From: Collybiopsis luxurians FD-317 M1
Lineage: Eukaryota; Basidiomycota; Agaricomycetes; Agaricales; Omphalotaceae
Reading direction: 5' to 3'
Length of the DNA stretch: 64,000 nucleotides
Assembly (NCBI GenBank): GCA_000827265.1
Contig: KN834794.1
Location: 318,019-382,018, forward strand
Shown here: piece by piece, positions 35,551 to 47,778 of the stretch
How positions within the stretch are numbered: the first letter of the stretch is position 1
How the letters are laid out: every line of letters starts with the position of its first letter
Made by a program: the position numbers and the translations under genes
Notes under the pieces: model-generated
Seen by the model: the letters and a program-made list of their open reading frames with translations, nothing else
What the model was told of the DNA's origin: nothing
Databases searched by the model: none

Positions 35551-37551
35551 ATGAAACTGTGTTCTCAGCCCTTGTTTGCTCCAGTTCTCATAGTTTGTGC
35601 TCTCGGTGGCCTTGTCCAAAGCTTTTCGACATTCCAATGGCCCAACCCTCTGCTAAGTTACGCGGATCAGCAACTTTATGAAGGTCCTTTGGAAGTTCTA
35701 GCGGAAGGCTGCCCTCCACGGGATAACAGCACTATACCGGCGCAATGGCTTCGCATTGTTAGTTTTCTTTGACATAAAGTGTTTTTAGTTAATCCCTTCT
35801 ATCCAGGCTTATCACGACATGTCCACTCATAATGTAGATGATGGTACTGGAGGACTCGATGCTTCAATTCAATACGAACTCGATAGATCACAAGTATGCC
35901 TTTCTCATCTCCTTCCTTTTGTCTCCAGAATTTCCTTGCTTATAACTCGATAGAATGTTGGCGAAGGAATGCTTGATTCACTAAATGATTTCAATGGTTT
36001 TGGAATAGTATCTCCATTTTTTGGAAGTAAGTGTGAGCTGTTTGCCAAATTATAACAAATGACCTAACTTCGACCCACAGTGGCAGATGTAATTGCCTTA
36101 GGAGCAGTCCTGGCAGTTGCTGGATGCGGAGGGCCTTTCGTTCCTTTCAGTGCTGGTCGTGTTGACGCTACAGAGGCTGGACCACCAACCGTCCCAGAGC
36201 CACAGCAGGATCTTGCTAGCCATACAGAGTCATTCCGTCGTCAAGGATTCACCCCTACCGAAATGATAGCTCTTGTTGCCTGTGGACATACTTTGGGAGG
36301 AGTCAGACAGGTGGATTTTCCATTGGTTGTTACCGATAATTCAACAATCCTGCAAACTTTTGATACAACACCTGCATTTGACACCGCAGTGTAAGTGAAA
36401 CCTTGCTGTTTCTAATATTTGTCCGTTTAATGAAACTTGCTACTTTTTAGTGTCTCCGAATATCTTCAAAACACCACTCAGAATCCGCTTGTTGTAGGCC
36501 CAAATGTCACAACTAGGTCGGATTTCCGTATTTTTTCTAGCGACGGAAATGTAACAATGCAAAGGTATGGCTCGTGCCTCTTGATCCCCGTCAACTAAAT
36601 TGTATCTTCGATTTGCTCCAGTCTACTATCTCCGGCCAACTTCAACCAAACGTGTTCAAGCCTCTTTGAGCGAATGCTCAACACTGTCCCCAGTAATGTG
36701 AATCTTACTGACCCTATCACTGAACCGTTCGACTATCTCGTCACCGACCCTTTGTTCTCTTACCGGGATGGGTCATTGTTCATGACGACTGCTCTACGGG
36801 TGCGTACCACTATGATTAAGTGGTATGTAAAAAAAGTTAAGCGATTCCCATTTTATAGGTCATGAATAACAACCCAGGCCGTACGGTTACTCTGCTGTGG
36901 GCTGATCGACAGGGATCATCTTGCCCTCCCGCTGGTTGCTCGCAGCAATCAAAGGGCGGGCAAACTGTCTTTTTCACTATAATCGGCCAAATGCAAGGCG
37001 TTTCTGCTTTAAGATATCAGTTCAATGCCACGATTAACGCTACTTCCTCAATCTCCAAATTTTGGTTTGAGGTGAACGAGAATGATGGATCTGAGCCAAT
37101 TATTGTGGACAATGGAGGGGCAGGATTTGTGATTGAACAAGACTCGGTGTTTGTCGATGTTGTTCGAAGTGAAAATGTTTTAGTTGAGTCAGAAGACGAA
37201 TTTGATGAGTTTATAAAACTTGTTGTGGCGGTATGCCTGCATTTTTTTCTTGTCTAGTTTTGCACTTGCTCATAGTTCATACAGGTCCGTGGTGACAGTG
37301 CTTCAACAAGCGCATCTGTAACTTCATTCATCCGAACTTTCAGCAGTCCTCCGTTCACGTCAACCTTCAATACTACCGATCTCCAGCTTGACGCAAGCAA
37401 CCCTCCTGAAGGAGGTTACACATTTTTCACCATGAATACCACCTTTTCTACGACGTTCTTGGATGTCACAGGAACTTCCTCGATCGGTACCGTAACCCAG
37501 AAGAATTTTGATATCAATGCGGTCAATTTCCCTTTCATTATCATCACATAA
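35551..37551 (+). CDS. secreted heme peroxidase, copy A (intact)
   Basis: A fungal peroxidase of the plant/fungal superfamily with features between class I and class II, of about 530 residues. Signal peptide: MKLCSQPLFAPVLIVCALGG. The distal side reads WLRIAYHDMSTHNVDDGTGG: Arg68, Tyr71, His72 and a Ca-site-like Asp73. The proximal side reads EMIALVACGHTLGGVRQVDF with the heme-ligand His at about 192. Between them lies GCGGPFVPFSAGRVDATEAG. After about residue 320 follows a region of about 200 residues, rich in N-glycosylation sites and beta-type sequence (FWFEVNENDGSEPIIVDNGG, GYTFFTMNTT), containing CPPAGC; I do not recognise it. Nine or so introns, all in frame. Likely role: H2O2-dependent oxidation outside the cell. 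First of five tandem copies. Confidence 0.9.
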
Positions 37552-38947
37552 AATCCTACGTCTTTCTTCGACAAGGGTATTGATGCTGTTAATAATTCTA
37601 AAACAAAGGCTTACTGAAGCGCGACGGAGTAAATAGCTACTTTTTGAATCTGAAGTGGAAAGTGTAGTTTTCTTCCAAAGATTACAGGTAGTTTGTATAA
37701 TTCGGTTTGCAACCATGAACAGACTTTTGGAGTCTGAATGCGAGTGACATAGCTGAGGTGTGAAAGGAATAATTCGACAGATTTCTAGGAGTTTTTCACT
37801 GGGGAAATTTTCGAGGCACCGAGTCTCAAAATCTGTTAGATAATAAGCTATGTACACGTTAGCTTCGGTAAGTACTAGAGTAACTTACTATGACTCAGTT
37901 GTTCGAGCGGCTGCGGTATATCGTAGGTGCTGTATAGTTTATATGAAGGCTGATAACGTGGACGGAAGCAGAGGAGAAAGGGTGAGTACTCAATAAGGAA
38001 GATGTCAAAGCTGTATGGAGCAAAGTAACTCTGTGCCTAAACAAATCAAGCATTCCCTGCGAGTGCCATGGGTGAGTTGGTCGTTGAACTGGTCTGGCTC
38101 GGTCAAGCTTCGGGTGCTCTGTTCTGCCAGGTATAGCTGCGAAACGGCCCAACACCATTATGCAACATCTCTCGAATCCACATCTGAAACTGTCAGGGCG
38201 AGTTCAGGAGGATTCAGCGCTTTTAACAGCATGTGTCGTCGATTTTCTAGATCTATATAGGCTTAGCACTTCTTAATGGTACAGCCTGGTATCCGTCGTA
38301 GCCACTCTGAATAACCATGCGTTTGGGAGCTTTTTCAGTTGCTTTGTAGCAACTTAGAAATACGGTTCCCGAATGACTCCATTAGTTTTGTTCACCTTTC
38401 CCTATCCCGATGTATAGTGACTCAAATCTCAATCACGACTTAGCCCTTGTGAATTGGGCGATCCCGCCCATCCTAGACAAACAGGAAGGAGCCGAAAGTA
38501 GCAAAAGGGGGTGCTTACCGTTGGAAAACTTCCCATCTCGTACTCACGCTTCGAAGGGAGCAAGGGGTTGGAAGACTAAAAATATCCTCGTCGTCAGGGG
38601 GATCAGCGCTTGGGCGCTTAGGCTAGTTTTCTGTCCATGTCATCGACCCATTGATGGCTGTCAAATTTTTGAATATCGGTAAGTAAAAATTTGTTCTGCT
38701 CCTAATTCAAGAAGTGGGCTGAACTCATGGTCGTAAGTAGAGCTTTTCACAAGGATCAAGGCTTGCAGGCTTGAAAGTCACCCTACGGCTTTAGAATTCA
38801 ATGTTCCTGGGTACTCACAATGCAGTCGTGCTATTCGGGCCTGGAAAGCTCTTTTTGTCCTCCCAGTAGTAGTATATCCTGGTCGTTTGTATTATTATCA
38901 ACAGCATCCACATGTCTATGTATGCGAACTGCTGTCGGGATATTCAA
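37552..38947. other. spacer between peroxidase copies A and B
   Basis: Downstream remains of copy A and the repeated 1.1-kb upstream segment of the tandem unit. A 165-codon minus frame at 37360-37857 is antisense to the gene end and its 3' flank and is not credible. Confidence 0.45.
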
Positions 38948-39155
38948 CTTCCTCAGGTGCCTTTATTACTCAACCATTGAGTATCGCTTGTTTGCATGTC
39001 AAGAAAGGTGAATCATTGCTCAGAATTTTTCAGAGTTGCGGCTAATTTTCGCCTTACCCAATAGATCTGACAGGCACAGTCTACAGCTTCTGGATATGAC
39101 TTACATTGTTATAGTCACTACTTAAACTGCAGAAATGCTCGTCTAATTCCTCAGC
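38948..39155 (+). promoter_or_regulatory. conserved upstream block of peroxidase copy B
   Basis: Same ordered elements as upstream of copy A: CTCAGGTGCCTTTATTACTC, CATTGAGTATCGCTTG, GTCAAGAAAGGTGAAT, TTGCGGCTAATTTTCGCCTT, and ACTTAAACTGCAG shortly before the ATG. Confidence 0.5.
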
Positions 39156-39618
39156 ATGAAATCGCTTTCTCAACCCTTGTTAGCTCTAGCTCTCATAATC
39201 TGTTCTCTCGTTGGGAACGTTCAAAGTTTTTTGACATTTCAATGGCCCAACCCTCTGCTAAGTTACGCGGATCAGCAGCTTTATGAGGGTCCTTTGCAAT
39301 TCCTAACAGAAGGCTGCCCTCCACGGGATAACAGCACTATACCAGCGCAATGACTTCGTATTGTTAGTTTTCCTTTTGACAATTAGGGCAATTGTTTTTG
39401 GTAAACTCCCTTTTATCTAGGCTTATCACGACATGTCCACTCACAATGTAGACGATGGCACTGGAGGACTCGATGCTTCGATTCAATACGAACTCGATAG
39501 ATCACAGGTATCTTTCCTTTGTCATCTTGTGTCGAGATTTACCTTACGTATGACTCGATAGAATGTTGGGGAAGGAATGCTTGATTCACTCAATGACTTT
39601 AATGGTTTTCGAATAATA

Positions 39619-40516
39619 CACTACGGCGGTTCTGATTTTTCTCGGCCGTTATTATTACTGTAAATAGATTTGGAATAAATTTTTGATTTCGAGCGAAAAA
39701 ATACTCGAAATTTGAAGCTTTTTTCGCCCGATATTGGAATCGAAAAAAAGAAGACAATTAAATCTGCATTTCGCTCGAAAAAAATGTTAAATATTCCTTT
39801 CTAATTTCAATTGATAAAAGGCATTGATTTCGGGCATAAAAAGATTAGAATTTCCTTTGTAGTTCAATTTAGATTTCGTCGGTCATTCAATTCCTTTCAC
39901 GGCCGNNNNNNNNNNNNNNNNNNNNNNNNNNNNNNNNNNNNNNNNNNNNNNNNNNNNNNNNNNNNNNNNNNNNNNNNNNNNNNNNNNNNNNNNNNNNNNN
40001 NNNNNNNNNNNNNNNNNNNNNNNNNNNNNNNNNNNNNNNNNNNNNNNNNNNNNNNNNNNNNNNNNNNNNNNNNNNNNNNNNNNNNNNNNNNNNNNNNNNN
40101 NNNNNNNNNNNNNNNNNNNNNNNNNNNNNNNNNNNNNNNNNNNNNNNNNNNNNNNNNNNNNNNNNNNNNNNNNNNNNNNNNNNNNNNNNNNNNNNNNNNN
40201 NNNNNNNNNNNNNNNNNNNNNNNNNNNNNCGGCCGTGAAAGGAATTGAATGACCGACGAAATCTAAATTGAACTACAAAGGAAATTCTAATCTTTTTATG
40301 TCCGAAATCAATGCCTTTTTATCAATTGAAATTAGAAAGGAATATTTAACATTTTTTCGAGCGAAATGCAGATTTAATTGTCTTCTTTTTTTCGATTCCA
40401 ATATCGGGCGAAAAAAGCTTCAAATTTCGAGTATTTTTTCGCTCGAAATCAAAAATTCATTCCAAATCTATTTACAGTAATAATAACGGCCGAGAAAAAT
40501 CAGAACCGCCGTAGTG
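39619..40516. mobile_element. CACTA-ended foldback transposon in peroxidase copy B
   Basis: Starts CACTACGGCGGTTCTGATTT and ends with the exact inverse, flanked by the 3-bp duplication ATA (39616-39618 and 40517-40519). CACTA ends with a 3-bp duplication are typical of the EnSpm/CACTA superfamily. The two visible arms are 287 nt each and nearly perfect inverted copies, so the element folds into one long hairpin. No transposase seen. The centre is unsequenced. A second copy is at 52150-54058. Confidence 0.85.
39906..40229. other. assembly gap (324 N)
   Basis: Run of N exactly at the palindrome centre of the foldback element, flanked by CGGCCG-type sequence on both sides. From the second element, about 190 nt would be expected here, so the N count is probably an estimate. 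Confidence 0.95.
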
Positions 40517-42090
40517 ATATCTCCATTTTTCGGAAGTAGGTGAGAGGTGCTTTTTAACGGGGTATGAATAAGCTAACTTCATATGACCCGCAGTGGCAGA
40601 TGTGATTGCTCTAGGTGCAATCTTTGCTGTTGCTGGATGCGGAGGCCCGTTCGTCCCTTTTAGTGCTGGTCGTGTTGACGCTACAGAGGCTGGACCACCA
40701 ACTGTTCCAGAGCCACAGCAGGATCTTGCCAACCATACAGAGTCATTCCGTCGTCAAGGATTTACCCTCACCGAAATGATAGCCCTTGTTGCGTGCGGAC
40801 ATACTCTGGGTGGAGTCAGACAGGTGGATTTCCCATTGATTGTTACAGATAATTCAACAGCTCTGCAAACTTTCGACACAACGCCTGCATTTGACACCGC
40901 AGTGTAAGTGAAACCTTAGCGCTTCTGGTGGTCATCCGGCTGATGAAAATTTGGTTCCTTTTAGTGTCTCTGAGTATCTTCAAAACACCACCCAGAATCC
41001 GCTCGTCGTAGGCCCAAATGTCACAACCAGGTCGGATTTCCGTATTTTTTCTTGCGACGGAAATGTAACAATGCAAAGGTATGGCTCGTGCCCCTTCGAG
41101 TAGGTTCATCCCCATTAACCGAATCGTCTCCTTTATTGGCTCTAGTCTGTTATCTCCCGCCAACTTCAATCAAACATGTTCGAGCCTCTTTGAGCGAATG
41201 CTCAACACTGTCCCCAGCAGTGTGAACCTTACCGACCCTATCACTGAACCGTTTGAATATCTTATCACTGACCCTTCGTTTTCTTACCGCGATGGGACAT
41301 TGTTCATGACCACTGCTTTACGAGTGCGTACCACCATGATGAGTATATAATATTGAATTGAAGAATATCAATTAAACAGGTCATGAACAACAACCCAAGC
41401 CGCACGGTTACTTTGCTGTGGGCTGATAGGCAGGAATCATTTTGCCCTTCTTCCGGTTGCTCGCAGCAGTCAAACGGTACTCAGAATGTCTTTTTCACTA
41501 TAATCGGCCAAATGCAAGGCGTTACAGCCCTAAGATACCAGTTCAATGCGACTATCAACGCAACATCCTCAATCTCCAAATTTTGGTTTGAGGTGAACGA
41601 GAATGATGGTTCTGAGCCAATTGTCGTCGATAATGGCGGGGCTGGATTTGTGGTTGAACAAGATTCTGTATTTGTCGATGTTGCTCGAAGTGAACTTGTT
41701 CTCGTAGAGTCAGGAGGGGAATTTGATGAATTCATAAAACTTGTTGTGGCGGTACGCATGCATCTCTATTTTTTATTTTTGGATCTCTGGTTTTGCACTT
41801 GCTGATACTAGTCCATATAGGTTCGTGGTGATGGTGCCTCAACAAGTGCTTCTGTAACTTCATTTAGTCCCAGTTTGAGCGGTAATCCTCCATTCACGCC
41901 GACTATCAATACTACCGACCTCCAGCTTGATGCGAGCAATCCTCCCGAAGGAGGTTATACATTCTTCACCATGAATACCACCTTCCTTGTGACATTCTTG
42001 GATGTCACAGGAACCTCTTCGAGTGGTACTGTAACCCAGAAGAATTTTGATATGACTGCTAATAACTTCCCTTTCGTTCTCATATCATAA

Positions 42091-43446
42091 AATCTCAGGT
42101 CTTTTTCTACGGGTCATCATATGGATAACAATTTTCAACAAGGGGCTTGTTGAAACGCAATGGAGTAAATGGGTATTTTATGAGTCTAGAATGAAATGTA
42201 TAGTTTTCTTCTTAAGATCACAGAGAATATGAACAATTTTATAATGGGATTAGAGCTTGAATATGCTAGTACTTCAAGTTCTCAACTGAGCGTGAGGATA
42301 AGTAACAGGGGTTAGAGTTTCAACTAGTGTGGCGATGTTGGAACGGTCAGCAGATCTTAGGCTCAACCAATCTATTGTCAAGCTTTGGGTTGCGGTGGCT
42401 CAGTTCTGCTAGATAGTAAATATAATTACGGAAGCTGTTACCATATGTAGACTCACATCCAAAGCTGTTAAGTAGAGGAACACTCGTATTCAGCGCCAGA
42501 TTCTTCCATTTACATCCATAAATATAGCATAACAGCATGCCTCGCCGATTGTCCGAATCCAAATGTACAATATGTTAAGAAACAAAATGCCGTCGATACA
42601 GCCTTAACAGAGGAGGGATCTGAACATGGGTGTATGAGAACAAGGAGAGATAATTATTTGCGGTAACTATGAAGTATTTATACATACAGCGGAGGTATAT
42701 ATGAAATGTTCTGCAGATCTGCAGAGCGGCTGAACAATAATCCGATGTTTTCTTACACAATGTTTCTATGAAGGGTCCTGCATTCATCGAAGCTGATTTT
42801 GTTCGTAGTAATAGGCAATGTAAGCAACTCTGCCGTCTTCTGGAACTATCTAAGGGATTTTCACCCCAGTTCAGGCCGCCTGGATTTCAAAAATCTAGGT
42901 CGCTCGAAAAGCGGCTTGTGGTGCTTATTTAATCCTCCCTGGGGCCGTTGTACGATGGAGTTCAAGTTTGTAGGGACCCGGGCTGCCTGAGCAAAGAGGA
43001 ATTGGGATAGAATGTTGAGATCATTCGACACAGCCGAGGCACGAAGGGGACTCATTCAATAAAATGGAGAAGTAGCGAGCATGAGACAAAGAAGAGGGGG
43101 TATAAAAGCAGTAAAATATAGGTATTCCGCCGCTGAGCGGTCCCCCTTGTCATATCGTATTCAGTCAAAAAAACAACTTCAGAGGAAGGACGGCTTGGAG
43201 AAAAATTAGTGTCGTCATCTAGGGGTGGCTTTGCTTGGGCGGTGTGTTTTAAGGAGTGGGCATAACCGTACTTCTCAAGGATCGACACCGTACAGCTTTA
43301 TACATAATATAATGTTCCCGAGTCCGTTGATTGAGACAACTCTTTCTTTTCGTTCAACCTCACCGTTCCTTCCGATTCCTTCTCGCAGTTTGAATTATCA
43401 TCAATAGCATCGACAGCTCTATGCAAATTGTTGTCAAGACACTAAG
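42091..43446. other. spacer between peroxidase copies B and C
   Basis: Contains the diverged repeat of the upstream tandem-unit segment (for example near 42350-42420). No frame with recognisable content. Confidence 0.4.
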
Positions 43447-43672
43447 CTTTTTCAAGTGTTCTTATTACTTAACCATTGAGTACCGCTCGTTTGCTAGTCA
43501 AGAAAGGTAGATTATTGCCTATGATTGCTCGAAATTTTCTGAAATGCGGCGAATTTTCCCCTTACCCAATATATACTACCTACAGCTTCTAGAGATGGCT
43601 AACGTCGTTATTGAGTCATGTGAAGTACTTAAACTGCAAAATTATTGACTTTCCAATTCCTTAGCCGTGAAA
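43447..43672 (+). promoter_or_regulatory. conserved upstream block of peroxidase copy C
   Basis: Carries AACCATTGAGTACCGCTCG, GTCAAGAAAGGTAGAT, a diverged ATGCGGCGAATTTTCCCCTT, and GTACTTAAACTGCAAAA before the start. The codon aligned with the ATG of the other copies is GTG at 43667. Confidence 0.5.
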
Positions 43673-45695
43673 ATGCTTTCTCAGCCCTTGTTCGCTCAAG
43701 CCCTCATAGTCTGTGCTCTCAGTGACCTTGTCCGAAGTTTGTCAACATTTCAGTGGCCAAACCCTTTGCTCAGTTACGCGGATAGACAACTTTATGAAGG
43801 TCCATTACAAGGATTTGCAAAAGGCTGCCCTCCACGAGATAATACCACTATACCGGCGCAATGGCTTCGTATTGTAAGTTATATTTTTGACAATTAGCTT
43901 GAAGTGTGCCGGGTAACATTCCCTCCATTCAGGCTTATCACGACATGTCTACTCACAACGTAGATGATGGCACTGGAGGACTCGATGCTTCGATTCAATA
44001 CGAGCTCGATAGATCACAGGTATCTTCGTATTTTTCAATTTGTCCTAGTAATCTTGTTGACAAATTGGTAGAATGTCGGGGAAGGAATGCTTACGTCCCT
44101 CACTGATTTCAATGGTTTCCGAATAATGTCTCCCTTTTTTGCATGTATGTAAGAGGTATTTGTCGACATGGAAAGAATCAGCTTATTCTAACACACAGTG
44201 GCCGATGTCATTGCCTTGGGGGCAATTCTGGCTGTTGCTGGATGCGGAGGTCCCTTCATTCCATTCAGTGTCGGTCGAGTTGATGCTACAGAGGCCGGAC
44301 CACCGACCGTCCCAGAGCCACAGCAGGATCTGGCTAGCCACATAGAGTCATTCCGTCGTCAGGGATTCACCCCCACCGAAATGATAGCTCTTGTTGCGTG
44401 TGGACATACATTGGGTGGAGTCAGACAAGTGGATTTCCCATTGATTGTTACAGATAGTTCAACAGTTCTGCAAACTTTTGATACGACGCCTGCCTTTGAC
44501 ACCGCTGTGTAGGCAAAATCTTGCTGTTTCTGATGGTTGTCCGGCTAATGAAAACTTGATTCTTTATAGTGTCTCCGAATATCTTCAAAACACCACTCAG
44601 AATCCGCTTGTTATAGGCCCAAACGTCACCACCAGGTCGGATTTCCGTATTTTTTCAAGTGACGGAAATGCAACAATGCAAAGGTACGATTTGTGCCTCT
44701 TCTGACTCCTGAGTTCATTCCCTTCGACTAAAACTCTATTTGTTCGATATGTTTAAGTCTGTTATCTCCCATCAACTTCAACCAGACATGTTCGAGCCTC
44801 TTCGAGCGAATGCTCAACACTGTTCCTAGTAATGTGAACCTTACCGACCCTATCACTGAACCGTTCGACTATCTCGTCACCGACCCTATGTTTTCTTATC
44901 GTGATGGCTCATTGTTCATGACTACTGCTCTACGAGTGCGTACCCTTGTTAGGAGTATGCAGAATCAAAGTCAAGTGATCCCAATTTTGTAGGTCATGAA
45001 TGACAACCCAAGCCGCACGGTGACTCTGCTGTGGGCCGATCGGCAGGGATCATTTTGCCCTCCCGCCGGTTGCTCCCAGCAATCAAACGGTACCCAAAGT
45101 GTCTTGTTCACCATAATCGGCCAAATGCAAGGCGTCACCGCGCTCAGATACCCGTTCAATGCAACGATCAACGCAACGTCCTCAATCTCAAAGTTCTGGT
45201 TTGAGGTGAACGAGAACGATGGATCTGAGCCAATTATTGTCGATAATGGCGGGGTTGGATTTGTGATCGAACAAGATTCGGTATTTGTTGATATCGGTCG
45301 AAGTGAACATATTTCAGTAGATACAGCAGTGGAAGTTGATGAATTCCTAACACTTGTCGTGGCGGTATGCATTTCTGTTGTTGGTTTTGGCTCTCTGGTT
45401 TCCCGCTTGCTTATGAATTGCATAGGTCCGTGGTGATAGTGCTTCAGCTAGCGCATCTGTAACCTCATTCACCCCCAGCTTAAGCGGTACTCCTCCGTTC
45501 ACGCCGACTCTCAATAAAACTGATCTTCAGCTTGACCCGAGCAACCCTCCCGAAGGAGGTTACACATTCTTCACCATGAATACTACCCTCCTCCCGACTT
45601 TCTTAGATATTACAGGAACTTCCTCGAGCGGTACTGTAACCCAGAAAAATTTCGACATGACTGTAGTCAATTTCCCTTTCATTTTCATTTCATAA
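43673..45695 (+). CDS. secreted heme peroxidase, copy C (probably intact)
   Basis: Same architecture as copy A. The ancestral start codon has become GTG (43667), so translation must begin at the ATG two codons later (43673), giving MLSQPLFAQALIVCALSDLV, still a usable signal peptide. The distal WLRI-AYHDMSTHNVDDGTGG and proximal EMIALVACGHTLGGV motifs are conserved. The exon after the proximal site ends in GT|GTAGGC rather than GT|GTAAGT, a weaker donor. If it fails, the protein would stop at once (TAG 44510-44512). The C-terminal region (FWFEVNENDGSEPIIVDNGG, ending FPFIFIS) is complete. Activity as a peroxidase is expected from the family. Confidence 0.82.
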
Positions 45696-47738
45696 GCTCC
45701 TACGTATTTTTGCAAAGGTTCTGATGCTGAAGTTGAGGTCGAATAGTAAAAAATACTGGCTACTGAACTGCGAAGGAGTATAAACATTTTACTACTGTCT
45801 GGAAATGAAATGCGTACTTTTCTTCCTAAGAATACAAAGAAAATGTTCACAGTATCATCTACGATAAAGAGGAGAAGAGGAGCTTGAAGATCCGGCTAAT
45901 TTAGCACTCTACCTCATACGACCCCCTCCTCCCCTTCCAGGTGTTAGAAGGTTCGGTCGCCGATCTTGCAGCCAACTTCAAAATGTGACACGCTGCATGT
46001 TTAATTTTCGGTTGTTGAAGAATGCACTACCCAAAGCTTGAGCTGGGTAATGTTACAAGGAGCGAGACTAAGAGAATCTGACCCACTCGCAGTGTGTTGT
46101 CCAAAATTTCCGATCCGGGAGGGAAAGTCTTTGAGCTTCAACGTCAAGGTCGGTCGACTGAAGCTGAAAATGAAATTTTACTTTCTTGAGCTTGGTGGTA
46201 ACTGGTCACAACCGAAGTCGATCTAATGAAGATCCATGGCTCGATTTTGCATTTGAAATATGCTCGTCCTAAGTGTCTATATACGAAGGTTTAACCAAAG
46301 ACTCGCGGCTTGCTCACGGCAATGGCACCCGGCGACACAGGCCGACCAGGCCGACCTTAAGTAATCAGGATGCAATTTTAGGCACGTTTTCGAACGTTTT
46401 CCTCTTTCATCTCTGGCATTTTATCTCTTCCATTTTCGCGTCCGGCATATCGTTTCTCATATGTCAAAATCTTCATAACTTTCCCAATGTCAAACCAGGA
46501 ATCTGGCCGAAAGTTGAAAGGATGAATGAGCTTCAAGACTCCGCGACTGCTGGCGAAGGAAGGCAAACAAGCTTTGGTGGAGTAGATGAGCTGGTCCATC
46601 CCAGATCCAAGGGCTTACCGCCTGTAAAGGAAATTAGGAACACGATATTGTATTCTCCCCCGTTGAAGCAGAAGGATTACAAAAGACGATAAAGTGTATT
46701 ATTATATCTCATCGTTGAGTATTTCATCATATTATCCCGCAATGGTTCTAACAGTGATTTCAAAGGATGTTGCAAACGGGCTGGCCATGGATATTTATGA
46801 ATCTGCGCCGTCGTTCTTTACATGAACTACCAGCCGCACTTAGTGACTGTGTTCTTTCCGGCTCTCGCCGTTCCCAGATCTTGCTCATACTGCGTATTCG
46901 ATGCTGCTGTTCCTGTAATCTTCGTTGAAGTTGTATAGTTATCTTCCCTCTCTCTGTCGTTTTCTTGGAAATACATCTAATAGCTTAGGATGATCTCACT
47001 CTCTCCTTCCGCCGCCAGTCCCGTACCATCCGAAGGTTTGCGCAGACGCCTGAGTTTGACTCGAAATCTCCGGTTTCAGTGCTAATTGGTTGCTGTCCCT
47101 ACCCCACTTACTCCTTCTCGTTCACTCCAAATAGAGCACTGCTCGGTACGGCAATCGCCTCAAAAAATATTCTGACCTGCAGCTCTCGCCAAGGCCCTTG
47201 GCTTTGGCGATTCAACTGTAGATTTCCACTCCAAATCCTATGATCCCGACTCCTAAAAAACCTCGGACAGCTTGTCATCGTATTCTACCCTAACCTTTTA
47301 ATGGTAACTTTCCACAGCGCTGGCTCAGCATTGGCGCTCCTCTGAGACGGTCTATTGTAAATCTGTTCAGGTCTCGATATTGTTATTTAAATTGGGGTGT
47401 CATCGGCGTTTCTTTCCGGCGATTTCCTTGTGTTTTACACCCTGACGTCTGCTCCACTACTTACGCTGTCCAGCATTGGAGATACGTATCTACAGCTTTT
47501 CAGCGCTTACCAGTTGCTTTGTGTTTCAACCGCTCTGTTTCAATGGTACTCGTCTTCTCAATAAGAAATGTTGAGTGTACAGTTGGAGCTCTTCGCGTGG
47601 AGGTCGGATGCTGTTCATTGAACATGTGTAATGGCTATGCACAGTCCTGCTGCGCAAAGTAAGTGTTCGCGAGGAGTGGTTTCGGTTTCTGTATGCGCTT
47701 GGTCATAGTTTACGCAAATGCCGAGGGCACATTTGTGG
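45696..47738. other. 2-kb region without a recognisable gene
   Basis: A 139-codon plus frame at 46273-46692 (MSIYEGLTKDSRLAHGNGTR...) is the longest open stretch. It has a hydrophobic middle but no family motif and is left uncalled. No terminal repeats found. Confidence 0.35.
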
Positions 47739-47746
47739 TATAAAAG
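47739..47746 (+). promoter_or_regulatory. TATA box of the aspartic protease gene
   Basis: TATAAAAG lies 33-40 bp before the ATG at 47779, like the spacing at the first P450 gene. Confidence 0.6.
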
Positions 47747-47778
47747 ACCTCTCACCTTGGGATGATTAACTAAACAGG

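Larger units (their letters stand above)
39156..42090 (+). pseudogene. secreted heme peroxidase, copy B (broken)
   Basis: Homologous along its length to copies A, C and E, with signal peptide MKSLSQPLLALALIICSLVG, but damaged twice. The Trp codon of the distal WLRIAYHD motif is TGA (39351-39353), ending the protein after 65 residues and before the heme site. A palindromic CACTA-type transposon sits in the third exon (39619-40516). The remaining exons are in good condition: ACGHTLGGVRQVDF, the C-terminal FWFEVNENDGSEPIVVDNGG, and a normal stop at 42088-42090. This suggests the gene died recently. Splice sites look normal. A read-through or start after the break could not rebuild the distal side. 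Confidence 0.9.

Noticed and set aside
39811..40248. 145-codon open frame across the N run
   Set aside because: It is open only because N codons are translated as X; the visible flanks are transposon arm sequence.
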